Below, in pieces: positions 32,369-41,221 of a stretch of DNA of 64,000 nt. The DNA comes from Streptomyces camponoticapitis. Its GTDB lineage: Bacteria; Actinomycetota; Actinomycetes; Streptomycetales; Streptomycetaceae. Position 1 is the first letter of the stretch, and every line of letters starts with the position of its first letter. A program made the position numbers and the translations under genes. The stretch lies in assembly GCF_014646115.1 (NCBI RefSeq), contig NZ_BMMV01000015.1, positions 62,001-126,000 of the forward strand, read 5' to 3'. The notes beneath the pieces were generated by a model. It was not told where the DNA came from, did no database searches, and worked only from the letters and a program-made list of their open reading frames with translations.

Positions 32369-33208
32369 TTGGCTGACAACAGGCGTGTCGACTTATCCGT
32401 TCCCAGTGCGGCGAGAATGTACGACTGGCTGCTGGGCGGCCACTACAACTACGAGGTGGACCAGAAGGCGTCCGAACAGCTCCTGAAGGTCGCGCCGACG
32501 ACAAAGGAGCTGGCGCGCAACAACCGCTGGTTCCTGGAACGCGTGGTGCGTGTCATGGCCGCGGAGCACGGAATTCGGCAGTTCGTCGATTTCGGGTCCG
32601 GCCTGCCGACGCAGAACAACGTGCATCAGATCGCTCAGGCCGTCGATCCCCGCTCACATGTCGTCTATGTGGACAACGACCCCGTCGTACTCGCGCACGG
32701 GCAGGCGATCCTCGACGAGAACGACCGGAGCGTGGTCATCGCGTCGGACATGCTGGAGACCGAATACATCCTGGAGCATCCCGACTTCAAGCGTCTCATC
32801 GACCTTGAACAGCCGGTCGGTGTCCTCTTCAACTCCGTTCTGCACTGCATTCCCGACGCCGCCGGACCGGGTGACCTCGTCACGCGCGTCGTGGATCTCC
32901 TGAGTCCCGGCAGCTTCGTGGTGATATGCCAGCTCGTCAGCGACGACGCCGACCTGCGCCGGCAGGTTACGGAGATGATGCTGGAGCAGACCCATGGCCG
33001 ATGGGGCCGGGTACGCGAACGGGCCGAGGTGGACCGGTACTTCGACGGGCTGGTGATTCAGCGGCCCGGTCTGGTCGATGTCACGGACTGGCGTCCGGAC
33101 TCGGAGCTCCAGCGTCGCCAGCGCAGCATCGAGTGGACGGAGTACGGCGGTCTGGCCGAGGTGCCGCCGGGTCGGCAGGGCACGGTTCCTCGGTCTCGTA
33201 CCGCGTGA
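32369..33208 (+). CDS. DUF574-type S-adenosylmethionine-dependent methyltransferase
   Basis: A 279-residue protein. The TTG start at 32369-32371 was chosen because GGGAGGAG lies just upstream and the family N-terminus follows (VDLSVPSAARMYDWLLGGHYNYEVD). A SAM-binding region follows (QFVDFGSGLPTQNNVH, HVVYVDNDPVVLAHG, GVLFNSVLHCIPD). This family is expanded in Streptomyces; substrates are mostly unknown. The 3' end is unusual: the last 42 codons overlap the converging regulator gene by 128 bp, and the final stretch (EVPPGRQGTVPRSRTA) goes past where the family normally ends. Confidence 0.85.
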   Translation: MADNRRVDLSVPSAARMYDWLLGGHYNYEVDQKASEQLLKVAPTTKELARNNRWFLERVVRVMAAEHGIRQFVDFGSGLPTQNNVHQIAQAVDPRSHVVYVDNDPVVLAHGQAILDENDRSVVIASDMLETEYILEHPDFKRLIDLEQPVGVLFNSVLHCIPDAAGPGDLVTRVVDLLSPGSFVVICQLVSDDADLRRQVTEMMLEQTHGRWGRVRERAEVDRYFDGLVIQRPGLVDVTDWRPDSELQRRQRSIEWTEYGGLAEVPPGRQGTVPRSRTA

Positions 33209-34112
33209 TGGCGTCCCGCAGTATGACCCGGCTGTCCCGCCAGGTGGCGGCCGCCTCGTGGCTCAGGCGCAGCATCAGCTCCACGCGCCGTTCCACATCG
33301 TCCGGCTTGACGTAGTACGTCGCGTCGTCGTCCCCCTCGACATACACCATGGCGGGTGGACCGAGGGGGGCGAAGCGCAGATGCGCCATGGAGCCGTGAT
33401 TGGAGACGACGCTGCTGTTCAGCGGTACGAACCGGACGGTGACACCGGGCCGGTCGCTGAAGCGCAGGAGCTTGCGCAGCTGCTCGGCCATGGTCCGCCG
33501 GGTGCCGACCTGGCGGAGCAGTACGGACTGGTCCAGCAGGAAGACTCCCCTGGGCGCGTCCGGCTGCTCGAAGAACCGGCGCTGCCGCTCCTCCCGCAAC
33601 TGGACGCGTTGTTCGACCTCTTCGCCTTCCGAGACCCGGAGACCGTCGCTGATGATCTGGCGCGCGTACGCGGCGGTCTGGAGGAGACCGGGCACGATCC
33701 GGGCCTCGTAGGTGCAGAAATACACGGCCTCCGACTCCAGCGAGATCAGCCGCTGCATCCATGAGGCCGCGTAGTCGGAATAGCGGTCGAACCACTCGGG
33801 TTCCAGCGCGCGGCCGGCGAGGCGTTTGAGTTCGGCGCGCTCCGCCGCGTCGGCGCCGTACCTGTCGGCGAGAATATCGACGTCCCGCGGATCCGGCGGG
33901 CTCTCCGCCCGTTCGAGCCGACTGACCTTGGAAACCGAGGCGTTGATCAATTTCGCGGAGTGGGTCGCGGTGAATTTATGCGCCTCACGCATTCTGCGCA
34001 GCTCCGCGCCGAGCACGATACCGGCCGCTGTCGGATTGAGCCTCCGTCGATGAACAGGGGCGAAAAGCGGGACCGGGGTGTCGGACAGCTGGGACACGCG
34101 TGCTCCGTTCAT
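33081..34112 (-). CDS. XRE-family regulator with DUF5753 domain
   Basis: A 343-residue protein. An N-terminal helix-turn-helix (about 28-85, LGAELRRMREAHKFTATHSAKLINASVSKVSRLER) is followed by a DUF5753 effector domain (about 110-295, from WFDRYSDYAASWMQRLISLESEA). It is paired with a DUF397 gene just upstream, as is usual in Streptomyces; such pairs (WhiJ-like clusters) are linked to development. The natural domain ends near DAITRYE, and about 40 extra C-terminal residues come from reading antisense through the 3' end of the methyltransferase gene. Start codon at 34110-34112. Confidence 0.88.
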   Translation of the reverse strand: MNGARVSQLSDTPVPLFAPVHRRRLNPTAAGIVLGAELRRMREAHKFTATHSAKLINASVSKVSRLERAESPPDPRDVDILADRYGADAAERAELKRLAGRALEPEWFDRYSDYAASWMQRLISLESEAVYFCTYEARIVPGLLQTAAYARQIISDGLRVSEGEEVEQRVQLREERQRRFFEQPDAPRGVFLLDQSVLLRQVGTRRTMAEQLRKLLRFSDRPGVTVRFVPLNSSVVSNHGSMAHLRFAPLGPPAMVYVEGDDDATYYVKPDDVERRVELMLRLSHEAAATWRDSRVILRDAITRYETEEPCPADPAAPRPDRRTPSTRCCAGDAGAPSPDASP

Positions 34113-34189
34113 GAATAAGCGTGGCTCATCATGGCACGACGAAAGCTCGCGTGTCCCGCTGAACTGGCTTTCAAAGCAGGCGAGTTGGA

Positions 34190-34417
34190 CTACAGGACGT
34201 CGAACTCGCCTTTCCTCGCTCCGTCCAGGAAGGCTTCCATCTCGCGCGCTTCGAAGATCAGCGCCGGCCCGTCGGGATCGGTCGAGTTGCGCATCGCCAC
34301 TTTACCGCCCGGCAGGGCGGCCAGCTCCACGCACTGACCGTTGGCCGTACTCTTCGCGCTCTTGATCCAGTCCGCCGTGATGGAACCCGCGGAGACACCG
34401 TTGCGATATCCGTCCAT
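34190..34417 (-). CDS. DUF397 family protein
   Basis: 75 residues, start ATG 34415-34417 with AGGGAGAAG upstream. DUF397 hallmarks: DWIKSAKSTANGQCVELAAL at the N-terminal third, VAMRNSTDPDGPALIF, and a C-terminal MEAFLDGARKGEFD. These small proteins act with XRE-DUF5753 regulators in a toxin-antitoxin-like or developmental-switch arrangement. The regulator gene starts upstream of its usual partner position: here the DUF397 gene comes first, 77 bp before the regulator's stop-proximal neighbour start at 34112. Confidence 0.9.
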   Translation of the reverse strand: MDGYRNGVSAGSITADWIKSAKSTANGQCVELAALPGGKVAMRNSTDPDGPALIFEAREMEAFLDGARKGEFDVL

Positions 34418-34807
34418 ACGCTTCTCCCTGGCTGTGTGTTCGAAGATCGGACTTCGCGTCGGCCCCTGCCGACTTCGGCCCGCTCGGCGGTGACGTCGCA
34501 GGCAGGGACCCCATGCAATCCCCTCATGCAATTGCACGGGCAGGAACACGGCGATACTAGACGTGGATACTCGAACGGAACTGTCCCCCGGAAGGGTGAT
34601 AGCGGCAGCGCGCCGAGCTCGACATCAGCCCACAGAAATACGTTCGATTCTCCAGGCGGGGGGTCCCTGGAGCCGGTCCGAGCAGCGCCGGGCAGCGCGT
34701 CGCCCGTCGCCTCGCCGTACAACTCGGGTAACCATGAAACAGCGCCACGACCGAGCGCCGGTCCCGGCGGCCGCGCGATCGGCCGTCCTCATCAGCCAGG
34801 AGCAGCC
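34418..34807. other. 390-bp region without a supported gene
   Basis: Between the divergent DUF397 gene and the small gene at 34808. Open frames exist but lack ribosome sites and recognisable sequence. The third member often seen in such clusters, an HATPase-type gene, is absent. Confidence 0.4.
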
Positions 34808-35068
34808 ATGACCACGGAGCAGGAAGCAATGGACGCCATCCACCACGCGTTCGGCGACAGCGCGCACGCCGAGGTGGCCACCTTCCCGGCGGGCAACGTG
34901 TCGATCACCCTCACCAAGGGGGAGCACGCGGCCACGATCGACGGGCACCCGGAGAGCGGCTGGGGCTGGACCGTCGACCCCGGCGACGACGAGGGATTCA
35001 GCGGGCACGAGAACACCGCGGCCACGCTGGACGAGGCGCTCGCCGACATCCGCGCCGTCCTCATCTGA
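34808..35068 (+). CDS. Small conserved-type hypothetical protein
   Basis: 86 residues, start ATG 34808 with CAGGAG six bases upstream. Acidic and soluble, with a compact alpha-beta pattern (MTTEQEAMDAIHHAFG, then HAEVATFPAGNVSITLTKG, HAATIDGHPESGWGWTVDPG, LDEALADIRAVLI). No family could be named. It is 122 bp upstream of a dienelactone hydrolase gene on the same strand; co-transcription is possible. Confidence 0.65.
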   Translation: MTTEQEAMDAIHHAFGDSAHAEVATFPAGNVSITLTKGEHAATIDGHPESGWGWTVDPGDDEGFSGHENTAATLDEALADIRAVLI

Positions 35069-35190
35069 CCCGCCGGCACCGCGTCCCCCGGGCCCTGGCC
35101 GCGATCACCGGAAGGAGTAGGGTCGGCGTCGAGGATCTGGCGGTCGGCAGGCCACCCGAACCACCGCTCTTCCCACGAAGTGAGAGACCC

Positions 35191-35949
35191 ATGGCCACCG
35201 CTGTCATCGGATCGTCCGTCGACATCCCCACCCCGGACGGAACCTCCGACGCCTATCTGGTCCACCCCGAATCCCCCGGCCCGCACCCGGCAGTGCTGGT
35301 CTACATGGACGCCTTCGGGCCGCGACCGGGCCTCAAAGCCATGGCGGACCGGATCGCGGCGGCGGGCTACACCGTCCTGCTCCCCAACGTCCTCTACCGC
35401 GCCGGACGCGCCCCGTTGGTCGAACTGCCCGACTTCATCGCCCCGGAACAACGCCCGGAGATCTTCGCGAGCATCCTGCCGGCCATGCGGCAGCTGACCC
35501 CGGAGCCGGCCGTACGGGACGCCGGCGCGTACCTGGACTGGCTGGCCGCCAGTCCCCTCGCCACCGACGGTCCGGTCGGGATCACCGGCTACTGCATGGG
35601 GGCCGGTCTCGCGCTGCGCGCCACCGCGGCGTATCCGGACCGGGTGGCCGCCATGGGGGGTTTCCACGGCGCGCACCTGGCCAGTGAGGCACCCGACAGC
35701 CCGCACCTCGGCGCCGGCCGGATCACCGCCGAGCTCTACTTCGGCCACGCCGACCAGGACGCGGCGCTCCCCCCGGAGCAGGTCGACCGTCTCGAAAAGG
35801 CCCTCACCGACGCCGGTGTCCGCCACCGGGCCGAGGTCTACACGGGAGCCCGCCACGGCTACACCCAGGCGGACACCGCCTCGTACGACGCCGAGGCGGC
35901 GGAGCGGCACTGGACCGCTCTGCTGGACCTCTTCGGACGTAATCTCTGA
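35191..35949 (+). CDS. Dienelactone hydrolase family protein
   Basis: A 252-residue cytoplasmic alpha/beta hydrolase. The triad is readable: nucleophile Cys in GITGYCMGAGLAL (about 131), Asp in the FGHADQDAALP segment, and His in GARHGYT near the C-terminus. YMDAFGPRPGLKAMADRIAAAGY and PNVLYRAGR are also typical. The family hydrolyses dienelactones in aromatic catabolism, but many actinomycete members have unknown esterase substrates and no aromatic genes are nearby. Start ATG 35191. Confidence 0.88.
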   Translation: MATAVIGSSVDIPTPDGTSDAYLVHPESPGPHPAVLVYMDAFGPRPGLKAMADRIAAAGYTVLLPNVLYRAGRAPLVELPDFIAPEQRPEIFASILPAMRQLTPEPAVRDAGAYLDWLAASPLATDGPVGITGYCMGAGLALRATAAYPDRVAAMGGFHGAHLASEAPDSPHLGAGRITAELYFGHADQDAALPPEQVDRLEKALTDAGVRHRAEVYTGARHGYTQADTASYDAEAAERHWTALLDLFGRNL

Positions 35950-35967
35950 GCGCGTGCCGCGAGGCGG

Positions 35968-36771
35968 TCAGCAGGTCTGACGGAGATGACCGTCGCTGCC
36001 GTCGGGGAGGACGTCCAGGTCCCGGCGCACGATGCTGAGCCTGTCCCGCCATCCCGCGCACGCGGTCGCCAGCCCCTTGGACGTGTACTCGACGACGATC
36101 ACACGGTCATCGAAGTACTCCGTGAACGAGTCGCACTCCCCGTACTCCCCGCACTCCTCGACGACGGCGAAGTCGAGCCCGGTCCGGTCGCGGAACCCGG
36201 CGAGATCGGCGGTGTTCTTCTGGCCGATCGCCAGGCCCTTCTCGTGCGCGTGCGCCGAGAGCAGGGTGATGAAGGCCATGGCGGCCGAGGAGCCGAACCG
36301 GCCCCTACTGCGCTCATAACTGTCGTAGTTGTCGGGTTCCACCGCCTGGAAGCCGTTGTCCGCGCAGCCGTCGATCCAGCCGTTCACCCTGGCCGCGATA
36401 CGTTCGCGCTTGCCGGCGGTGCCCACGTCCAGGATCGCCTCGTCCCACTCCTCGTCGATGATGACGTCGCCGTTGTCGTCGCGGAGCAGGAGATCGGGCT
36501 CCCACGCGTCCAGTTCGTCGGGCTGGACCTGGAAGGCGTTGACGTAGCAGATGTTGTAGAGCCCGGGCGCCGGGGAGTCCTCGCGGTCACGGCCGACCAC
36601 GCGTACCCCGGCGGGCGGCGGGTAGGCACCGCCGATCTGGTAGTCGAACCCGGCGTGGGCCGGCGGAAGGGACACGGCGGCCGGCCGCGAACCCGCGGGG
36701 GACGAGGCGGGGAGGGGGGTGATCAGTGCGATGGTGAGGGCCGCGACCGCGTAGATCGAGCGCGCCTTCAC
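35968..36771 (-). CDS. Secreted GH114-like endo-alpha-1,4-polygalactosaminidase
   Basis: A 267-residue protein from GTG 36769-36771, which yields a compact signal peptide (VKARSIYAVAALTIALITPLPASS); an earlier GTG at 36832-36834 adds 21 residues. The catalytic domain has the family pattern: FDYQIGGAY, YNICYVNAFQ, WDEAILDVG, and GFQAVEPDNYDSYERS, then GLAIGQKNTA and FAVVEECGEYGEC. GH114 enzymes cut galactosaminogalactan-type polymers of fungi. The protein ends in a Cys, and several Cys suggest disulfides. It converges with the dienelactone hydrolase gene, 18 bp apart. Confidence 0.8.
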   Translation of the reverse strand: MKARSIYAVAALTIALITPLPASSPAGSRPAAVSLPPAHAGFDYQIGGAYPPPAGVRVVGRDREDSPAPGLYNICYVNAFQVQPDELDAWEPDLLLRDDNGDVIIDEEWDEAILDVGTAGKRERIAARVNGWIDGCADNGFQAVEPDNYDSYERSRGRFGSSAAMAFITLLSAHAHEKGLAIGQKNTADLAGFRDRTGLDFAVVEECGEYGECDSFTEYFDDRVIVVEYTSKGLATACAGWRDRLSIVRRDLDVLPDGSDGHLRQTC

Positions 36772-36894
36772 CCTGTGAACGTCTGGTCCGGTCAAGAGAA
36801 TCTGGCCTATCGGGGGCAGGAGCGATATGGTCACCGCGATGACTACCTATTCTGCTGTCAGATTGGGGGTCCCGTCCGCGCAAGGTGAGTGCTG

Positions 36895-38319
36895 ATGCTC
36901 ACCGAGACCGCGAACGGGAATTCCCGCCTTTCCTTCTGGCCGCGCGTGCGTGAGTTCGCCGTGCCGCCGTCCATGATCGAGACCGCGACCGCCCGCCGTC
37001 AGGCCGGCGACTGGGCCGGAGCCTGCGCGGCGGCTCGTATCGATGTCGATCTCAGCCCACGTTCCTCGGCGCGTACCCATGGCCGGGAACTCACGGCCCG
37101 ACTCCGGGCCGATCTGCGCCATTTGGCGCCCGATCTGCTGCGCTGGCACATGCCGAGGATCGCTCCTGACGGTCTGCTGCGCCCTGGGCTGACCGTCGCT
37201 CTGGCGCGGTACGGCGACGGGCTCAGCGCCGTCGGCCCGGTGTATCTCGTGGCCCGGACTCCGCCGGCCTGGGCGGATGCCGGTCAGCGGATCAGCCTCG
37301 CGCTGTGGGACGGGTCCCATGCCGGTGCCGCCGCCCGACGCCATCCGCATCCCCATCCCGACCGGCGGTTCCGGCTCGATCTGCACCGCCATCTGTGGGA
37401 CGCGCGCCGGACCGACGAGCTCCGGGCCCGGTCCGGGGCCGATTCGCCGTCGGGCGGGGGCGGTCCGGTGCTGGATCCGGCGGTGCCGGAGGCACTGCGG
37501 GAGGCACTGCCGGACGCCACGGCGCGGCGCTGCGCCGTTGACCGGTGGGCGGCCGAGGCCGGGATCCTTCTCCGGGCCGAGGGGCGGTCCACCGGTGCCG
37601 TCGCCGTACGGCTCGGGGCCCGGCTGCGGCTGGAGTTGGAGCTCGTCGCGGACGAGCACGGCGCCGGCCCGCCGGTCCTGCGGATCGCGGAGCCGGGCCG
37701 GGCCGGCCCCGCCCCGGCGCCGCCGCTCCTGCCCGACGCGGCGACCTGGATACTGCCGGACCTGGAGCTGATCCGGGCCGGTGCGATCGACGTCGACCGG
37801 CTGCATCCGCTGGTCGCCCCGGCGCTCGTACCGGGTTGTTCGCCGACCGGTCCGGCGCCGGTTCGCGAGCGGTCGGGACAGCCGCGCCTCGTGGACTGCC
37901 GGGGAGCGCGCCATCGGATCGGCCTGGTCGACGGGGTGTTGAGCGCGCTGGACCATGACCCGGACGAGATCCGGCGGGAGGAGTTGCTGGCCGCGCTGAC
38001 GGGTACTCCGCTCGCCTGTCTGCGGGCCATCGACGAGGCGCACCGGAGTCCGGACTGCCTCACCGGGGTCCGTGAACGCCTGGACCACGGCGACGCGGCC
38101 GGTGCGCTGGCCGTCGTCGAGGGCCTGTTGGGGCCCGACGCGCTCCTTCGTGGCGGCGCTCTGCGGGACGAGCTGGAGGCCGCCGCCGAACGGCGGGTGA
38201 GCTACGGCCTGTTCCGGGCGGGCATGGTCGGTCCGGGTCCCGGGTCGGGCCGCAACCTGCCGCGTAACAGGCGCCCGCGTGACCTCCGTTCCCACCCGCG
38301 CGTCGCATCCACTCGCTGA
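36895..38319 (+). CDS. Unknown protein upstream of a MoxR ATPase-VWA pair
   Basis: 474 residues, start ATG 36895 with AGGTGA six bases upstream (GTG 36889 is a near alternative). The sequence is Ala/Arg/Leu-rich with no transmembrane segment and no family that could be named. Segments such as LRADLRHLAPDLLRWHMPRI and VYLVARTPPAW look like a structured alpha-beta domain. Its C-terminal region (about 340-440) is helical. It is the first of three same-strand genes with an AAA ATPase and a metallopeptidase/VWA protein, so it is probably a substrate adaptor or client of that machine. This is inference from position. Confidence 0.65.
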   Translation: MLTETANGNSRLSFWPRVREFAVPPSMIETATARRQAGDWAGACAAARIDVDLSPRSSARTHGRELTARLRADLRHLAPDLLRWHMPRIAPDGLLRPGLTVALARYGDGLSAVGPVYLVARTPPAWADAGQRISLALWDGSHAGAAARRHPHPHPDRRFRLDLHRHLWDARRTDELRARSGADSPSGGGGPVLDPAVPEALREALPDATARRCAVDRWAAEAGILLRAEGRSTGAVAVRLGARLRLELELVADEHGAGPPVLRIAEPGRAGPAPAPPLLPDAATWILPDLELIRAGAIDVDRLHPLVAPALVPGCSPTGPAPVRERSGQPRLVDCRGARHRIGLVDGVLSALDHDPDEIRREELLAALTGTPLACLRAIDEAHRSPDCLTGVRERLDHGDAAGALAVVEGLLGPDALLRGGALRDELEAAAERRVSYGLFRAGMVGPGPGSGRNLPRNRRPRDLRSHPRVASTR

Positions 38320-38376
38320 GCCCGACACCGACCGGCGATGCCCGGTCCTGCCGACATGGCTGGACCTCCGCCGCCC

Positions 38377-38406
38377 GCACACACGCACACACGCACACAC
38401 GCACAC
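38377..38406. repeat. Tandem GCACACAC repeat before the AAA ATPase gene
   Basis: Three perfect 8-bp units (38377-38384, 38385-38392, 38393-38400) plus a partial GCACAC. It lies in the 124-bp gap before the ATPase, 38 bp from its start codon. Slippage here would change spacing in the leader without touching a reading frame. Confidence 0.75.
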
Positions 38407-38443
38407 CACATGACCGCCCGACCCAACCCAGAGGTGATGACAC

Positions 38444-39697
38444 TTGACCACTCGCACCCCGTTCGCCCGTACCGACGCGCCCGCCCCCGCCTCTCAACTC
38501 GACGTCGCAGGTGAGCTGTTGGCCCTGCTGCGCGACACGACCACCGAACCGCGCCCCGACACACAGTTGGAGGCGCTGACCCTGGCCGTCGCCGCCGACC
38601 TCCCCGTACTCCTGTGGGGTGAGCCGGGCATCGGCAAGACCGCCGCCCTGACACAGCTCGCCGCGTCGCTGGACCTTCCGCTGACCACGGTGATCGCGAG
38701 CGTGCACGAACCCTCCGACTTCTCGGGCCTGCCCATCGTCGGAGACGATCCCGCCGCGCAGGGTGTCCCGATGGCCCCGCCGGACTGGGCTGTTCGGCTC
38801 GTACGGGCGGGGCGCGGGCTGCTGTTCCTGGACGAGCTGTCCACGGCGCCGCCGGCCGTTCAGGCCGCCCTGCTCAGGCTCGTACTGGAGCGGCGGATCG
38901 GCGCACTCCAGCTCCCGCCGGGCGTAAGGATCGTGGCCGCCGCCAATCCGCGCTCGTCGGCGGCCGACGGATGGGAGCTGAGCCCGCCGCTGGCCAACCG
39001 GTTCGTTCATCTTCAGTGGACCCATGACCACGAGGTCGTCGTACGCGGCCTCGGTGGGACCTGGCCCCTGGCCACCCTGCCGCGACTCGATCCCGAACGG
39101 CTCTCCGAGGCCGTCGACTTCGCCCGCCGTGCCGTGTGCGGGCTGCTCTCCGCGCGGGCCGGACTCGTGCACCGGCTGCCCAGCAACGAGACCCGCCGGG
39201 GCGGTCCTTGGCCGTCGCCCCGCAGCTGGGAGATGTCGCTGCGGCTGATCGCCTTCGCCACCGCGGCCGGTTCGTCCCGGGACGTACTCTCACTGCTCGT
39301 CAGGGGCACCGTGGGGGACGGTCCGGGGCTGGAACTGCTCGCCAGTCTCGACCGGATGGATCTCCCCGACCCGGAGACGCTTCTCGCCGACCCGGCGAAC
39401 GCCGTCCTGCCCGAGCGCGGGGACCTGCGGCAGGCCGTACTCGACGGAGTGGTGCGGGCGGTCCGCGAGCGCCCGGAGAAGTCCCGCTGGGACGCGGCGT
39501 GGGCGCTTCTGGTCCGGGCGACGGAGACCGGCGCACCGGACCTGGTGGTCGTCCCCGCGACCACCCTCGCCTCGCTCCGCCGGGAGGAGTGGGACGTTCC
39601 GGCGTCGATCGACCGGCTCGCCGGTGCGGTGTCCCTCTCCCGGCGGGCGGACCAGGTGGCGGCCCGTACCACGGCCGTCGCGAGGGCCGGCCGATGA
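38444..39697 (+). CDS. MoxR-type AAA+ ATPase
   Basis: 417 residues; TTG start at 38444-38446 with GAGGTGATG upstream. Walker A is GEPGIGKTAAL (about residues 60-70), Walker B is LLFLDELST (about 125-133), sensor 1 is VAAANPR and the arginine region follows in PPLANRFVHL. Such MoxR-like chaperones act with VWA-domain partners to insert metals or remodel complexes. The stop overlaps the VWA gene start (ATGA at 39694-39697), which shows tight coupling. Confidence 0.9.
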   Translation: MTTRTPFARTDAPAPASQLDVAGELLALLRDTTTEPRPDTQLEALTLAVAADLPVLLWGEPGIGKTAALTQLAASLDLPLTTVIASVHEPSDFSGLPIVGDDPAAQGVPMAPPDWAVRLVRAGRGLLFLDELSTAPPAVQAALLRLVLERRIGALQLPPGVRIVAAANPRSSAADGWELSPPLANRFVHLQWTHDHEVVVRGLGGTWPLATLPRLDPERLSEAVDFARRAVCGLLSARAGLVHRLPSNETRRGGPWPSPRSWEMSLRLIAFATAAGSSRDVLSLLVRGTVGDGPGLELLASLDRMDLPDPETLLADPANAVLPERGDLRQAVLDGVVRAVRERPEKSRWDAAWALLVRATETGAPDLVVVPATTLASLRREEWDVPASIDRLAGAVSLSRRADQVAARTTAVARAGR

Positions 39698-40992
39698 GCC
39701 CGCACCGGGACGGGGATGAAGCCATGGACGCGCCGGGAGAGCTGGATCTCGACAAGCTCTTCGCCGCCCGGCTGCACGCCGTCCGGGTCCGTCCCTTCAT
39801 GGCCACGGCCCTGTTCGCCCTGCATGTGGTGGAGTCGCGGCGGGTGCCGACGATGGCTGTCGACCGGCACTGGCGGGCTTACGTATCGTCGGCGTTCGTG
39901 GCCCGGACGCCGGTGGAGGAACTGGCCGGGGTCTGGGTGCACGAGGTGTCACACCTGCTCCGCGACCACCACGGCCGAAGTGACCGGTTCGCGCGGGCCC
40001 GCGGGCTGACCGGCCCGGCCGAAAGGCTGCGGATGAACATCGCGGCGGACTGCGAGATCAACGACGACGTGTTCGGAGACGGACTGGCCCGGCCCGAGGG
40101 CGCCGTCGGTCCGGGCGTACTCGGGCTGCCGGCGGGCGGGTTGATGGAGGAGTACCTGCTCCAGTTCCGGCTCGGTCCGCATACGCAGAGCATGGCCTGG
40201 CTGGACTGCGGCAGTGGCGCCGACGGACTGGCACGGGAGTGGGATCTGGGACCGGACGGCGCGCACGGTCTCAGCGCGCAGGAGCGGGACGCCGTCCGGT
40301 TCCGGGTGGCGCAGGGCATCAGGGCCCGTCCCGGGAGTGCGCCGATGGGGTGGCAGCGGTGGGCGGAGGAGGCGTTCCATCCGCCGCAGCCGTGGCGGGA
40401 GTTGCTGGGGGCGGCGGTCCGCTCGGCGGCCTCCGGTTCAGGTGCGGGCGAGGACTACACGTACGGCCGGCCTTCGCGGCGTTCGGCCGGGGTGCCCGGT
40501 GTCGTACTGCCGAGCCTGCGTCGCAGGCCGCCGCGGGTCGCGGTGATCATCGACACGTCCGGGTCGGTCAGCGACTCCGAACTGGGCAGCGCGCTGAACG
40601 AGGTCGCCGCCATCTCCCGTGCCGTGGGCGGCCGTCGGGATCTGATCACCGTTCTGCCCTGCGACGCGTCGGCCGAGATCGCGCATCCGCTGTGCCTGGC
40701 CGCGGGGATCCCACTGGTGGGCGGTGGGGGTACGGATCTGCGTACGGGGTTCGCCAGGGCGCTGAGGAAGGGGCCCCGGCCGGATGTGATCGTCGTCCTG
40801 ACGGACGGTCAGACGCCCTGGCCCGACACCCGGCCGCCGTGCCGGACGGTGGTGGGAGTGTTCGACCGTGAGTCCTCCTCCGGGTCGTGGGACGAGGACG
40901 ATCCCGACTACGTGCCGGACTCGCCACCCGACTGGGCACGGGTGGTCTCCATCGGGCCGTCGTCGAGGGGTGTGTCGTCCGGCGCGCGGTGA
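39694..40992 (+). CDS. Predicted metallopeptidase-like / VWA-like protein (DUF2201 type)
   Basis: 432 residues, overlapping the ATPase gene by 4 bp. The N-terminal half is a DUF2201-type domain with a zincin-like HExxH motif (WVHEVSHLLRDHH, about residues 88-100) and DCEINDDVF. The C-terminal part (about 280-400) is a VWA-like domain with a MIDAS start DTSGSVSDSE, GGGGTDLR and VLTDGQTPWP. It is the expected partner of the MoxR-type ATPase. Whether the HExxH is catalytic is unknown. The function of such pairs is usually quality control or metal-centre maturation. Confidence 0.85.
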   Translation: MSPHRDGDEAMDAPGELDLDKLFAARLHAVRVRPFMATALFALHVVESRRVPTMAVDRHWRAYVSSAFVARTPVEELAGVWVHEVSHLLRDHHGRSDRFARARGLTGPAERLRMNIAADCEINDDVFGDGLARPEGAVGPGVLGLPAGGLMEEYLLQFRLGPHTQSMAWLDCGSGADGLAREWDLGPDGAHGLSAQERDAVRFRVAQGIRARPGSAPMGWQRWAEEAFHPPQPWRELLGAAVRSAASGSGAGEDYTYGRPSRRSAGVPGVVLPSLRRRPPRVAVIIDTSGSVSDSELGSALNEVAAISRAVGGRRDLITVLPCDASAEIAHPLCLAAGIPLVGGGGTDLRTGFARALRKGPRPDVIVVLTDGQTPWPDTRPPCRTVVGVFDRESSSGSWDEDDPDYVPDSPPDWARVVSIGPSSRGVSSGAR

Positions 40993-41139
40993 GCCGCGAT
41001 CACGCCCCGGCGGCCCGCTCCGCGGGCCGCCGTACGACGGGGACGTTGACCCGGACCGCGTGTTCGTCCGCCTTGAAGGCATCAAGACGACCCTCTACCA
41101 CGCCGGCGTCACACACAGCTGAGAGCCCGCCTCACCCGG

Positions 41140-41168
41140 GGCCCGGCGGACATCGTGTCCGCCGGGCC
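41140..41168. terminator. Bidirectional terminator-like hairpin
   Basis: Positions 41140-41152 pair with 41156-41168 around a 3-nt loop (13 bp). It lies in the 229-bp gap between the convergent VWA and GH38 genes. The rest of the gap shows no gene. Confidence 0.6.
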
Positions 41169-41221
41169 TGTCCGCCGGGCGCCGGAGCGCTCACCGCGGG
41201 CCGGCCGACGCGGGGACCGGC

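Noticed and set aside
34563..34811. 82-codon plus-strand frame before the small gene at 34808
   Set aside because: No ribosome site, Arg-rich low-complexity product, and it overlaps the better supported ATG 34808 gene.
38377..38406. Short tandem repeat considered as a CRISPR-like array
   Set aside because: Units are 8 bp and contiguous with no spacers; it is a simple repeat.
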